Shown: positions 9,501 through 17,239 of the stretch, in pieces
How positions within the stretch are numbered: position 1 is the stretch's first letter
Layout: the number at the start of each line of letters is the position of its first letter
Assembly: GCA_016194975.1 (NCBI GenBank)
Contig: JACQAM010000024.1
Coordinates: 1 to 57,792, forward strand
Length of the DNA stretch: 57,792 bases
Reading direction: 5' to 3'
DNA from: Bacteroidota bacterium
Lineage (GTDB): Bacteria; Bacteroidota; Bacteroidia; Palsa-965
Translations under genes and position numbers: made by a program
The notes under the pieces: model-generated
Told to the model about the DNA's origin: nothing
What the model saw: only the letters and a program-made list of their open reading frames with translations
The model's database searches: none

Positions 9501-9953
9501 GTGCGCGATACGCAGATTGACACCGATCTTGAAATTCTCATTCCCGACGAGTATGTGCATAACATCACCGAACGACTTTCACTTTACCGGCAATTGGATG
9601 ACAGCGATTCGGAAGATGATCTCGTTCGTTTTGAAAATTCCATGCGCGATCGTTTTGGGCCGTTGCCACAGCAAGTGACCGAACTCATTGATACCATACG
9701 TTTGCGATGGATGTGCATGGATATCGGTTTTGAACGGCTCGTGATGAAGAATGAAAAAATGGCCGGGTATTTTATTCCGGATCAGAATTCATCTTATTAT
9801 CAATCGGAAAGTTTTACGCGCGTATTGAAATTCATTCAGAATAATCCGCGTGCGGCGAAGATGAAAGAGTTGAATAATAAACTGTCATTGAGTTTTGAGA
9901 ATGTGAAATGCGTGAAGGATGCGATGACTGCGCTTGGTATAATTCTTAAATGA
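6534..9953 (+). CDS. mfd: Transcription-repair coupling factor
   Basis: An ATP-dependent DNA translocase that removes stalled RNA polymerase and recruits UvrA. Domains in order: UvrB-like N-terminal region (residues about 1-330), CarD-like RNA polymerase interaction domain (GDFVVHIDHGVGRFGGLEKI), a RecG-type helicase core with Walker A GDVGFGKTEIA and DEEQ box IVDEEQKFGV, motif VI region HQMRGRVGRS, and the C-terminal TRCF domain. The frame is open from TTG 6471, but family members align from MNLEEIVGAF (codon TTG 6534, about 1139 aa) and a promoter sits just ahead. No in-frame ATG exists in the first several dozen codons, so a non-ATG start is unavoidable. Confidence 0.95.
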   Translation: MNLEEIVGAFGNSPAIDTIVSETNRQTAAKIQLRGLAGSAGAFFASAVIKKTSHSHLFILPDKESAAYFLNDLEEITQVKNEAGELKNFIPVLFFPSSYRKAYQPEETDNANVLLRAEVLDQVRNCDRVAVVTYPGALSEKVVTKKLLEKNTLPLKRGEKISIAFVTDLLHEYGFDRNDYVYEAGQFAVRGGIVDVFSYANEFPYRVEFSGDDVESIRTFDPSTQLSVKNLDRLTIIPNVQGKLLVESRETFLQYFAAEKKESPHLTWIWDMESAASLVQEEFDIASEIFESQKEDSPVRHLAPSEKYCNGKDFQLELENFSLVECGNRFVMNNATEIPFNISPQSSFRKNFDLLTQALAKNSANHYHNIIFTDGVKQSERLHSIFEDIGRKLDYVTLVHSIHEGFIDHDLKIACYTDHQIFERYHRFRLRDGFQKNKEAMSVKELRGLNPGDFVVHIDHGVGRFGGLEKIEVNGKLQEAIRLVYRDNDVLYVSIHSLHRVSKYSGKDGNVPRIDKIGSVAWQNLKQKTKSRVREIAFDLIKLYAARKAQKGFSFSPDNYLQNELEASFIYEDTPDQLRATQDVKRDMEDAHPMDRLVCGDVGFGKTEIAIRAAFKAVCDSKQVAVLVPTTILALQHYKTFSDRLKDFPAKIEYLNRFRSAKEKKEILHKLGKGEVDILIGTHTLAGKEIIFRDLGLMIVDEEQKFGVAVKDKLKTIKTTVDTLTLTATPIPRTLQFSLMSARDLSIINTAPPNRFPVQTELHTMNEELLRDAIRFEIQRGGQIFFVHNRVSDIFSIAALVQKLIPDAKVAVGHGQMQGHQLEKVMLDFVEGQTDVLVSTTIIESGLDISNANTIIINDAQNFGLSDLHQMRGRVGRSNKKAFCYLITPPQFMLTAEAQKRLRAIEEFSDLGSGFQIAMRDLDIRGAGNLLGGEQSGFISDIGFDMYQKILDEAIRELKETEFKELFKEEEQRRGQMRNNTGAKHVGVYVRDTQIDTDLEILIPDEYVHNITERLSLYRQLDDSDSEDDLVRFENSMRDRFGPLPQQVTELIDTIRLRWMCMDIGFERLVMKNEKMAGYFIPDQNSSYYQSESFTRVLKFIQNNPRAAKMKELNNKLSLSFENVKCVKDAMTALGIILK

Positions 9954-10140
9954 ACTTTTCATTATTCATTTTTGATCTTTCATTTTATGGAGCGCATCAC
10001 TCCTGGCGTCAAATCTTATCTGTTCCGGCTGTCCGGTCGGCGGAGCTCCCTGCCATCCGGGCTAAGCGTATCGGCTTCAGCTCTTCAAATTTTCTGCTGT
10101 GACTTCCAATGAACCTGGTGGACTGGTTTTTTGTCTGAAA
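9954..10140. other. Intergenic left edge of the accessory island
   Basis: No gene is seen. It contains a GC-rich word block near 10021-10070 (ggcggagctccctgccatccg) of the kind found in dispersed intergenic repeats. The word TTTTATGGAGCG also starts the equivalent block at 13779-13790, so this is probably part of the same repeat family interrupted by about 110 nt. Confidence 0.4.
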
Positions 10141-10304
10141 GAGTTGCGCTATTCGGGAGAATAGGAGAATTATTTTTTGAAAAGGGAAGTTGTGCCTGCC
10201 CGACCCAAACCGGGGCGGGCCTGCCCGACCCAAACCGGGCGGGCCTGCCCGACCCAAACCGGGGCGGGCAACGGCCACCGCTGTTAGGTGCTGTGCCTTG
10301 TTGT
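10141..10304. repeat. Island repeat site A (three GC hairpin units, attC-like right end)
   Basis: Begins GAGTTGCGCTATTCGGG and is followed by three direct copies of a 24-26 bp unit (CCTGCCCGACCCAAACCGGG plus GCGGG) at about 10194-10270, each able to fold on its own CCCG/CGGG arms. It ends in CACCGCTGTTAGGTGCTG then CCTTGTTGT. The GTTAGGT word fits the GTTRRRY end of integron attC sites. Site E (13795-13934) is a second copy with two units. Confidence 0.65.
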
Positions 10305-10336
10305 ACTGGTGAGTATCGGTTCACAATTTCATTAAT

Positions 10337-10813
10337 CTATTTTACGTAGCCAATTATATGAACGGAAATTTTGTAAGTATATTTTGCAATTCCAATTCTA
10401 TTATCATTTTCATAAATGAGAAAGTCAATAGAGGGATTTCTATTAAATGCAAAATGGTTAAATGCAAAATTCATAGCTCCAGTTATTTTGAATTGTGACT
10501 TTGGTGGAATTATTTCTGGAAAACTTTGTGCAATCCAAAAAATATTGTCGCTATTATTTGCTCGGTCAAAATACAAAATGTGTTGAGATTTGTTTGTCAA
10601 AGTTGCAGACCAATTTCCGGTAGTTGGATTAATGGAATCAAGTTCTATGAGAATATTATAAGATGTGCTGTCGCAATTTATTTTTATTGCAGAATTATTA
10701 GAAGAAAAATGAATATTCGAAAAATCAAAAGTCTTGAAAGAAACAAGAGTGTCTTTTTGTCCGAAACAAAAAGTGGTAATGAAATAGAATAATATGAATA
10801 ATATATTTTTCAT
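10337..10813 (-). CDS. Small secreted protein of unknown function in a cassette
   Basis: 158 aa from ATG 10813. The first 19 residues (MKNILFILFYFITTFCFGQ) are a typical Bacteroidota signal peptide. The mature part is Asn/Ile/Phe-rich and predicted beta-rich, with TGNWSATLTNKSQHILYFD and a C-terminal YTYKISVHII. This could be an Ig-like sandwich, but no family is recognised. It is visibly more A+T-rich than mfd and lies alone between repeat sites A and B with its 3' end toward site A, as expected for a mobile cassette gene. Confidence 0.65.
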   Translation of the reverse strand: MKNILFILFYFITTFCFGQKDTLVSFKTFDFSNIHFSSNNSAIKINCDSTSYNILIELDSINPTTGNWSATLTNKSQHILYFDRANNSDNIFWIAQSFPEIIPPKSQFKITGAMNFAFNHFAFNRNPSIDFLIYENDNRIGIAKYTYKISVHIIGYVK

Positions 10814-10855
10814 TATTTCGCGACAAACAACTTAATATATTTTACTCCTGGCATT

Positions 10856-10990
10856 GCAGCTAACGGTTTCGGGCTTTGCGTAGGCGGGATTAGAAATCAC
10901 TTACTTGTCCACCCGCTACAAAGATAATTACTTGCACTCACTTTCAATTTGCTCGTCAACCGCCATTTCTCCAACTTGCTGTTAGTTGCC
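10856..10990. repeat. Island repeat site B, attC-like imperfect palindrome
   Basis: The left end GCTAACGG and right end GCTGTTAGTTGCC are near-complementary, with inner arms GGCGGG and CCGCC. The interior words (GTCCACCCGC, ACAAAG, TTGCAC, CCGCCAT) recur in the same order in site C. The right end overlaps the stop codon of the neighbouring gene at 10982. Confidence 0.6.
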
Positions 10991-11569
10991 GTTTTTTTCT
11001 GTCTGTCGAGATGTAGAGATTGTCTTGCCGTTGAAATCAATTTTATATTTTGTTTTATAAAAATCCGTCACCTCGATATGGTCTGCGTGCAATGAAAATG
11101 CGTCACTGTCCAACTCTACGAAAATGTCATGACCACCGTACTTCCATTTTATTTTTCCGTCTCTGTCAAGGCGAGTGATTTCCATTTCTCCATGGACGAT
11201 ATAGTCGGCTTGCAATTTTAATATTTGGAAACAGGTTACGCTGTCCACCTTAGTTTTCCATTTGAGTTGCAAGTCGGGAAGAGTCAAACTGAAAATGGTG
11301 TCGCAGCAACAGACAACTAATTGGTCGTTGTCCACGAGCGATGCTGTCGGGTGAATATTTGTCGCGCCACCGACTGCGAGAAGAAGACAATTATTTATTT
11401 CTTGTTCGGCTTTGAATATTTTTATTCCGTGCTTTGAAGTCGGACGAAACTTTCCGATGTCGGTTGAGTAAATTTTGGAATAAATAATATTATTGTCCGC
11501 TGAACCGAGCGTATAAGTCGGGTCGTTAAAAATTTCAATTGTTAAGTCTTTGTAGATGTGTCTTTGCAT
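10982..11569 (-). CDS. Orphan cassette protein with WD/PQQ-like beta content
   Basis: 195 aa from ATG 11569; the upstream TTG at 11584 is inside a repeat and less likely. No signal peptide. Features are SADNNIIYSKIYSTDIGKF, AVGGATNIHPTASLVDNDQ, LVVCCCDTIFSLTLPDLQLKW, and RLDRDGKIKWKYGG. The pattern matches a hypothetical protein family I recognise from scattered single-gene insertions in Bacteroidota and cassette contexts, with blade-like beta repeats. Function unknown. The gene is bracketed by inverted repeat arms (10960-10990 and 11580-11614), and its last codons (Asn-Gly-Asn-stop) are supplied by the repeat itself. Confidence 0.7.
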   Translation of the reverse strand: MQRHIYKDLTIEIFNDPTYTLGSADNNIIYSKIYSTDIGKFRPTSKHGIKIFKAEQEINNCLLLAVGGATNIHPTASLVDNDQLVVCCCDTIFSLTLPDLQLKWKTKVDSVTCFQILKLQADYIVHGEMEITRLDRDGKIKWKYGGHDIFVELDSDAFSLHADHIEVTDFYKTKYKIDFNGKTISTSRQTEKNGN

Positions 11570-11579
11570 TTTTTTAAAT

Positions 11580-11735
11580 GGCAACTAACGTTTTGCAAGT
11601 TGGAGAAGTGGCGGAGTTCGGAGCACTTCACTGTCCCGCAGCACAAAGGAAAATAAATGCACTAAAGTTTCTATTTGCACGTCACCCGCCATTGGTGATT
11701 GCTTGCGGTTATGCCTGGTGCGACCTTGTGCCTGC
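11580..11735. repeat. Island repeat site C, attC-like imperfect palindrome
   Basis: The left arm GGCAACTAACG is followed by GCAAGTTGGAGAAGTGGCGG, the near-exact reverse complement of the right arm of site B. The right end is CCGCCATTGG, then GCTTGCGGTTATGCC and a CCTTGTGCC tail like the tails of sites A and E. No gene is seen within it. Confidence 0.6.
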
Positions 11736-11798
11736 TTACGCAACACTTGCATGTCCGCTGTCCGCTGTACAAAATGTCTGCGAGTGGAAGATAATTTG

Positions 11799-13457
11799 TC
11801 AGCGGAGTATAACTAACTTTTTATTTATTACGCGGTCTGCCGTTTTAATTGTCAATGTATATACGCCATTGTCTAAGGTTGCGACATTAATATTTTCTTT
11901 GTCACTTACGCTTGCGCTGTACACGTGTCTGCCGTTTACATCATACAAGTCCACGCTTAGTTTGTCAGTCGAGTTTGCTTCAATGAAGAACTGGTCGCTG
12001 GTTGGATTTGGAAAAATAAAAATTTCTGCCGCATGATTCAGGCCATCAATGCTTAAAGGTGCTGCGCAGAGGTATTTTGCAATAAAAAAATCTTCCATAC
12101 CCGTGAGAATTAAAGTATCTGCACCAACAATAAAAGGATTAGCCTCAAAATCACCAACGATATAAGCATTGCCGGAAATATCAATAGCTACTCCGTTATT
12201 GTCATCTCCGCCGCTTGAAAGAGCATCTGCACAGAGCACATTTCCACTCGGAGAATATTTTGCAATGAACATAGGATCCACGCTTCCAGCGGGAGGTGCA
12301 AGAATTATAGAGCCAAGTGTAATTGAAGAATTGAAAAAGCTTCCTGATAGAAAGACATTTCCATTGCCATCTGTATTCACAGAATAGCCATAATCAGAGT
12401 ATGGTCCTCCAGCACTTTTAGCCCAAAGTACATTTCCGATTGAATCGTATTTGGCAAGAAAAATATCAACCTGACCATTATTAGTAAGTGTGTCAGAGCC
12501 AAAAGCGATAGTTGAACTCACAAAATACCCCGTAATAAAAACATTTCCGTTTCCATCCGTGCTCATAGAAGAACTTCCATCATTAGTTGTTCCACCGGCG
12601 CTTTTTGCCCAAAGTACGTTTCCGTTTGAATCGTATTTGGTAAGAAAAATATTTTCTTGCCCATTATTAGTAAGCATGGTAGTACCAAAGGTAACGGTGG
12701 GACTGTAAAAAACTCCTGTAATCAAAACATTTCCGCTTATATCTGTACTCACAGAATTGCCCATATCATAACTTGTTCCACCTGCGCTTTTCGCCCAGAG
12801 GTCATTTCCGCTTGAATCATACTTGGCAAGAAAAACATCACGCAGACCATTATTAGTAAGCGTAGAGGAGCCAAAAGTAATAGTTGGACTTTGAAAATAC
12901 CCTGTAATAAAAACATTTCCGTTTGTATCTGCATTCACGGAAAAAGCCCTGTCATCGCCAGTTCCACCTGAGCTTTTTGCCCAGAGAACATTTCCGTTTG
13001 GATCGTATTTGGTAAGAAAAATATTTTGAGCCCCGTTATTAGTAAGCGTAGTGGAGCCAAAAGTGATGGTTGGACTTTGAAAATATCCAGCAAGAAAAAC
13101 ATTTCCATTTGGATCCGTGCTTACGGAATAACCCGCATCCGAGTATGCCCCCCCAGCACTTATAGCCCAAAGTACATTTCCGTTTGGATCATATTTAACA
13201 AGAAAAATATTATGTGATCCATTATTAATAAGCGTAATGGAGCCAAAGGTTATATTAGAACCACTAAACCATCCGGTTGCAAAAATATTACCAGCAGCAT
13301 CTGTTGCTGTATTCCAACCCTCCGCCGTAGCATTACTTGGTGATATCGCACTTTTGGCCCAGAGCCAGTTGGCGGTTTGAGCGTTCGTCGGCAGAACGAT
13401 CAAGTTCGCAATTAACGTAACACAAATGTAAATTGAAAAAGAGTAAAGTTTTTTCAT
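11799..13457 (-). CDS. Secreted SBBP-type beta-propeller protein with T9SS type A tail
   Basis: 552 aa. The signal peptide spans about 26 residues (start MKKLYSFSIYICV, end TNAQ). Residues about 30-450 contain eight or so repeats of about 47 residues with the pattern NGNVFxTGYF, then TxTFGxxxLTNNG, IFLxKYDxxGNVLWAKSAGG, characteristic of SBBP/beta-propeller repeats. The C-terminus from about residue 478 (IFIFPNPTSDQFFIEA to KKLVILR) is a T9SS type A sorting domain, so the protein should cross the outer membrane and be released or anchored. It is the only island gene with an obvious surface role and has its own promoter at 13477-13510. The repeats are very similar at DNA level, so copy number may vary. 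Confidence 0.85.
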   Translation of the reverse strand: MKKLYSFSIYICVTLIANLIVLPTNAQTANWLWAKSAISPSNATAEGWNTATDAAGNIFATGWFSGSNITFGSITLINNGSHNIFLVKYDPNGNVLWAISAGGAYSDAGYSVSTDPNGNVFLAGYFQSPTITFGSTTLTNNGAQNIFLTKYDPNGNVLWAKSSGGTGDDRAFSVNADTNGNVFITGYFQSPTITFGSSTLTNNGLRDVFLAKYDSSGNDLWAKSAGGTSYDMGNSVSTDISGNVLITGVFYSPTVTFGTTMLTNNGQENIFLTKYDSNGNVLWAKSAGGTTNDGSSSMSTDGNGNVFITGYFVSSTIAFGSDTLTNNGQVDIFLAKYDSIGNVLWAKSAGGPYSDYGYSVNTDGNGNVFLSGSFFNSSITLGSIILAPPAGSVDPMFIAKYSPSGNVLCADALSSGGDDNNGVAIDISGNAYIVGDFEANPFIVGADTLILTGMEDFFIAKYLCAAPLSIDGLNHAAEIFIFPNPTSDQFFIEANSTDKLSVDLYDVNGRHVYSASVSDKENINVATLDNGVYTLTIKTADRVINKKLVILR

Positions 13458-13476
13458 TTGGAGTTACATTGGTTAT

Positions 13477-13510
13477 CAAATATAGGTTCTTGTCGTGATA
13501 TAATTGTCAA
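13477..13510 (-). promoter_or_regulatory. Promoter of the SBBP protein gene
   Basis: Minus strand TTG (complement of 13508-13510), 23 nt, TATATTTG (13477-13484). Full -7 match; the box ends 19 nt before ATG 13457. Confidence 0.5.
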
Positions 13511-13521
13511 GCGTTGGCATA

Positions 13522-13715
13522 TTTATTTCAGACGCGCGCATCAGCGTGAAGCCGGGAAAACCACGCCAGATGAATTACACCGCGCAGGCGAGCGTGGACA
13601 CACGCGCACACGTGATCACAAACATGATGGCCGATTTTTCCGACAAGCGCGACAGCCAGAGTCTGCCGGAAATTATTTTGCAGACGAAAGAAAATTTGGA
13701 AGAAAATGATTTGCA
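13522..13715 (+). pseudogene. Transposase remnant (IS1182-like DDE type)
   Basis: The plus frame encodes FISDARISVKPGKPRQMNYT, QASVDTRAHVITNMMADF, then DKRDSQSLPEIILQTKENLE. This order (SDARxxVKPGK, NYxAQxxVDT, HVIT, AD, KRDSQxLP) is the central DDE region of IS1182-family transposases. The start, the N-terminal domain and everything after about 65 residues are missing, so it is a decayed fragment. Its G+C is higher than that of its neighbours. It lies between the SBBP gene promoter and repeat site E. Confidence 0.75.
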
Positions 13716-13794
13716 CTTTATTTTTCGCTGGAAAATATTTTCAGTTTGCCATTAACAGGAAAAATTTTGTTGTGAACTTTTATGGAGCGGGAGC

Positions 13795-13934
13795 GAGTTG
13801 CGCTATTCGGGCGAATAGGGGAATTATTTTTTGAAAAGGAGAGTTGCGCCTGCCCGACCCAAACCGGGCGGGCCTGCCCGACCCAAACCGGGGCGGGCAA
13901 CGGGCACCGCTGTTAGTGGTTCGTGCTTTGTTGT
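13795..13934. repeat. Island repeat site E (two GC hairpin units)
   Basis: A second copy of site A: GAGTTGCGCTATTCGGG, GAATTATTTTTTGAAAAGG, two (not three) copies of the CCTGCCCGACCCAAACCGGG unit at 13848-13899, then CACCGCTGTTAGTGG and TTTGTTGT. It marks the left edge of the NYN/NACHT segment. Confidence 0.65.
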
Positions 13935-13938
13935 CGGA

Positions 13939-14167
13939 TCATTTGGAGTTAACATTTGAATTAGTCTTTTCTAGTTTCTTCTTATTAAATAATTCAATTA
14001 CTTCATTTGCATCATCAGCTAAATCTTTACCTTCATAATGTTTGGCAATTCTGTCTACCTTCTGCATTGAATGATTCACCAGATATTTTAAGCATGTTTT
14101 TATCGAAGGAAATATAATTAAACAATTTACCAGTAAGTCATTCAGATTGGAATTATTAACAAATGAG
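13939..14167 (-). pseudogene. C-terminal remnant of an unidentified gene
   Basis: The minus frame between stops at about 14168 and 13939-13941 is open for about 75 codons and looks coding near its end: SMQKVDRIAKHYEGKDLADD, then ANEVIELFNKKKLEK. A start at ATG 14067 would give only 42 aa. Its 3' end abuts site E, just as intact cassette genes abut theirs. It may be a cassette gene that lost its 5' part when the neighbouring operon arrived. It could also be a short intact gene. No family recognised. Confidence 0.4.
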
Positions 14168-14184
14168 AATCAAGTAAGTGATTT

Positions 14185-14940
14185 ATGAAAACTGTAACTG
14201 TAATAATAGATTTTGACAATTATTTTGGTACAGACATCAGTGTTCAAACTTCTGAAAAACTTGAATATGCATTTTCAGAATTTATTAATTTATGTGAAGT
14301 TCAATATAAGGATGTTGCGAATATTCAGCTCAGGCTATATGGTGGCTGGCATCAAGGAAACACGCTGACGAAACAGGCCTCTGTGCTTCAGCAACTTCTT
14401 GCCAATGTCAATATTTTCCCAAAAGTACAGGGAAAAAAAATAATACAAGGTTCAGTTGAAATGGTTTCTGAAATTTTAGGAATTCCAGATTATAACTGGG
14501 GATATACCTATAAAGAATCTGATGGAATGAAAGCTATGAGAGTAAATCCCGAATGTGATGACAGTATCTGTAATGCAAATAAATCAATATGTCCCAAATA
14601 CGTGTTAAGTAACTTTACTAAGAATAAAGAAAAAAAATGTCCGATTGGCAACTGTGTCAATATTCACAAAACCGTTTTCAAGGGTGTCGAACAAAAAATG
14701 GTGGACACAATTATTGCATGTGATATACTATCGGTAATTGAGGATAATAATTTTCGTGGTCTAATAGTGATATCTGACGACCAAGATTTATTTCCCTCGA
14801 TTGCTTTAGCTAACGAAAAGAGAAAGTATTATCCAAACAGAAGAAACGATGAGATTATTCTAGGCATTCAAAATGACCAAATATTTGATTTCATTACTGA
14901 ATTTTTAAGCCCATTCAAAATTCAAACTATTTTAGTATGA
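14185..14940 (+). CDS. NYN-domain (PIN-like) nuclease, first gene of a candidate defence operon
   Basis: 251 aa. The acidic residues expected of NYN/PIN-fold nucleases are present: Asp9 and Asp11 in VTVIIDFDNYF, Asp174 and Asp180 in VEQKMVDTIIACD, and SDDQD at 197-201 in LIVISDDQDLFPS. Between them is a Cys-rich insert (Cys124, 129, 136, 152, 157 and His161) that may bind zinc. No signal peptide, so cytoplasmic. NYN proteins are known or predicted to cut RNA; the target here is unknown. The stop overlaps the next start in ATGATGA, indicating translational coupling. Much more A+T-rich than the flanking housekeeping genes, which suggests transfer. Role inferred as effector or processing nuclease of the system. 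Confidence 0.8.
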   Translation: MKTVTVIIDFDNYFGTDISVQTSEKLEYAFSEFINLCEVQYKDVANIQLRLYGGWHQGNTLTKQASVLQQLLANVNIFPKVQGKKIIQGSVEMVSEILGIPDYNWGYTYKESDGMKAMRVNPECDDSICNANKSICPKYVLSNFTKNKEKKCPIGNCVNIHKTVFKGVEQKMVDTIIACDILSVIEDNNFRGLIVISDDQDLFPSIALANEKRKYYPNRRNDEIILGIQNDQIFDFITEFLSPFKIQTILV

Positions 14941-17228
14941 TGACAAAAGAAGAAATAAGAAAAGATTTATTGGCTTTCGCAGATGATGATTCGGTTGTTC
15001 TTTTCGAGCCCAATGGCGATGTCCTATTTTATAAAGATGGTAATGAACAACTATGTCGTTTTGAGAATAATTCCGATGGAAATTGTATCGTGGAGTTTAA
15101 GGGAGATAAAATTCCATACAGAACATTTATTTCAAAACATTTGGCAAAACTTGATTTGTTTGCGAGGAAAATATTTGAAAAAAGGAAAGGCATTGAAGAA
15201 TTTGTAGATAGTCCCGCCATATTAAAAACAGTTATTGGTGAAAACTTAGGCAGTGCACTTTCTCTACTCCAAAGTGAGTGTGATAATTTTCTTCAGTTCG
15301 GTTCGAAAATAAATTTCATCACTGCAGATGCGGGTCATGGTAAAAGTATATTACTGAAGCAATATCAGGCATTGCAAGCTCAACGCTATATTAATGGGGA
15401 ATCAAAGTATCTTTTTTGGCACGTTGATTTACAGGGCAGGGATTTGGTCCGATTAGGTGAAGCTATCATGTATGACCTTGGTGAATTGCGAATGCCTGGA
15501 TTATATTATCCTTCAATTATTAATCTTATTCAAAAGCGGTTAATTATTCTTGCGATAGATGGATTTGATGAATTAGCTGCGGAAATTGGTGGAGCTAAGG
15601 CCGTTTCCTCTTTGGCGAATTTCGTAAATGAAATGGCAGGTCAAGGAACCTTAATTGCTGCATCTAGGCGAACTTTTTTCGATACAAATGATTATTTAAA
15701 ACGAACCTCTTTATTAAAAAACAAAGTTCCTTATGATATTAATTTCAATGAGTTAAAACTTTGCAATTGGAACCAACAAGAGGTGGTAAATTACTTTGAA
15801 AATCTTGCTTACGATGAGCCATCCAAAATATATGAAGCAATATTATCTGAAGTTCACGAGGTAAATCATCCAATTCTTGCTCGACCTTTTCTTTTAGCCA
15901 AATTAGCTTCAGCAATTGAGGGAGATATCAATTTAGTGGCTCCATTCTTTTCAAGCAAAAGCGCTGACAAGGAAAGTGTAGCTTTTATTGTAGAATCTTT
16001 CACAAGAAGAGAAGTTGACAAGTGGAAGGGTGTAGATAATAAGACTGGAGAACCATATCTCACTTTTGAGCAACATATTGAACTGTTGTCAACATTGGCA
16101 AAAGAAATGTGGGAAGCAAAAAAGGATTCTGTGACAATTGAGGAAATAGAATTACATACCGTAATGCTATTAGAAGAATGGAAAATTGAAGAGGATTTAA
16201 AACAAATAATAGTCCGCATTGTTGGTTCACATGCATTTTTAATTCCTATTAATGAAACAAAAATGGGTGCAAGAAAATTCGACCATGAAGAATTCAAATA
16301 CTATTTTTTAGGTCGAGCGCTTGCTGGGTTAATAAATAATGCCGTGAGTTCGAAGAATTATTCTCAACTGAAGAAATTCCTATACATTGAACAATTACCC
16401 GATTCGGTTGCAATGTACTGCATCAATTATATTACCGAATTGGAAAATAATGTACAGCTCATAATTGAAGTGTTCAAAAAAATCATTAATGAAGAGTGGA
16501 AGCCAACATACTTGCAATTGAACATTGGTACATTATTTCCTTTTATTATTGATAAAATAAATTTTACATCACCTGTTTGCTTTGATTCAAAAGTGAATTA
16601 CACAAGCTTAATTTTTGAAAACAAGCGGCTAAATAACATAACCTTTGAGAATGGAACATTTATTAATATCAGTTTGAGAGACACTATTCTTGACAATGTA
16701 CATTTTAAAAATTGTGAATTCAATGAAATAAAAATTGACAGCACTTCGAGGATTAATTTCAGAAATGTAAGCATTGAAAAATCAAATGTAAACTCGATTA
16801 TTTTACTTAATAATGGAGAGCCAGAAGTTGCCTATTCTCCGCAAAGAATAAATGAATTATTGGTTGCAAACGGAATAAAATTGGTTCAGGGTGATGATAT
16901 TGTAAGTGTTAGTGCTTCTTCTGGGAAAAGTGAATTCAAAAAAATGCTTAATAAATTCATTTTGAAATTCAATAAAATGACTGTTCAGTATGAGAAAAAT
17001 ATTGTAAACGAAAAATATCTTGGGAATAATACTGGATTGATTATTGACGAAATAATTCCATTGTGTGAGTCATTCAAGGTGATTGAAGCAATTGAAACAA
17101 GGCAATCGAAACAGACGAACACGAAAGCCTGGAGACTTGCCGTTGACTTAGAAGAGTTATTGAAGCATGATGGTGTCGCAGGACAACAATCCTTAGCGAA
17201 ATTCTGGAATGAAGTAAATGCTAAATAA
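14937..17228 (+). CDS. NACHT-type STAND NTPase with C-terminal beta-helix-like region
   Basis: 763 aa, cytoplasmic. Residues 1-120 are a small domain I do not recognise. The NTPase follows with Walker A ITADAGHGKSILLKQY (Gly133 to Ser137), Walker B LIILAIDGFDEL (Asp208, Asp211, Glu212), sensor-like GTLIAASRRTF (about 237-247), then a helical/winged-helix part with VNHPILARPFLLAKLASA. Residues about 550-640 are pentapeptide-like (LIFENKRLNNITFENGTFIN, LDNVHFKNCEFNEI) and would form a right-handed beta-helix. The last 120 residues are helical. NACHT proteins are established sensors in bacterial anti-phage defence; here the helix-like tail is the likely ligand-sensing part. The effector would be the coupled NYN nuclease or the small membrane protein that follows. 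Start: the first ATG of the ATGATGA overlap. Confidence 0.85.
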   Translation: MMTKEEIRKDLLAFADDDSVVLFEPNGDVLFYKDGNEQLCRFENNSDGNCIVEFKGDKIPYRTFISKHLAKLDLFARKIFEKRKGIEEFVDSPAILKTVIGENLGSALSLLQSECDNFLQFGSKINFITADAGHGKSILLKQYQALQAQRYINGESKYLFWHVDLQGRDLVRLGEAIMYDLGELRMPGLYYPSIINLIQKRLIILAIDGFDELAAEIGGAKAVSSLANFVNEMAGQGTLIAASRRTFFDTNDYLKRTSLLKNKVPYDINFNELKLCNWNQQEVVNYFENLAYDEPSKIYEAILSEVHEVNHPILARPFLLAKLASAIEGDINLVAPFFSSKSADKESVAFIVESFTRREVDKWKGVDNKTGEPYLTFEQHIELLSTLAKEMWEAKKDSVTIEEIELHTVMLLEEWKIEEDLKQIIVRIVGSHAFLIPINETKMGARKFDHEEFKYYFLGRALAGLINNAVSSKNYSQLKKFLYIEQLPDSVAMYCINYITELENNVQLIIEVFKKIINEEWKPTYLQLNIGTLFPFIIDKINFTSPVCFDSKVNYTSLIFENKRLNNITFENGTFINISLRDTILDNVHFKNCEFNEIKIDSTSRINFRNVSIEKSNVNSIILLNNGEPEVAYSPQRINELLVANGIKLVQGDDIVSVSASSGKSEFKKMLNKFILKFNKMTVQYEKNIVNEKYLGNNTGLIIDEIIPLCESFKVIEAIETRQSKQTNTKAWRLAVDLEELLKHDGVAGQQSLAKFWNEVNAK

Positions 17229-17239
17229 GGTAAGCAAAA

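Noticed and set aside
7000-9600. Several minus-strand frames of 60-180 codons inside mfd
   Set aside because: They are antisense shadows of a strongly conserved coding gene with no independent features.
10009-10324. Minus-strand frames rich in GLGRAGPP or FGSGRPA repeats
   Set aside because: They are translations of the GC hairpin units of site A; the same happens at site E. No start context or family.
14185-17228. Type II toxin-antitoxin pair (PIN toxin plus antitoxin)
   Set aside because: The partner is a 763-aa NACHT NTPase, not a small antitoxin, and the nuclease is of NYN type with a Cys insert, longer than VapC-like toxins.
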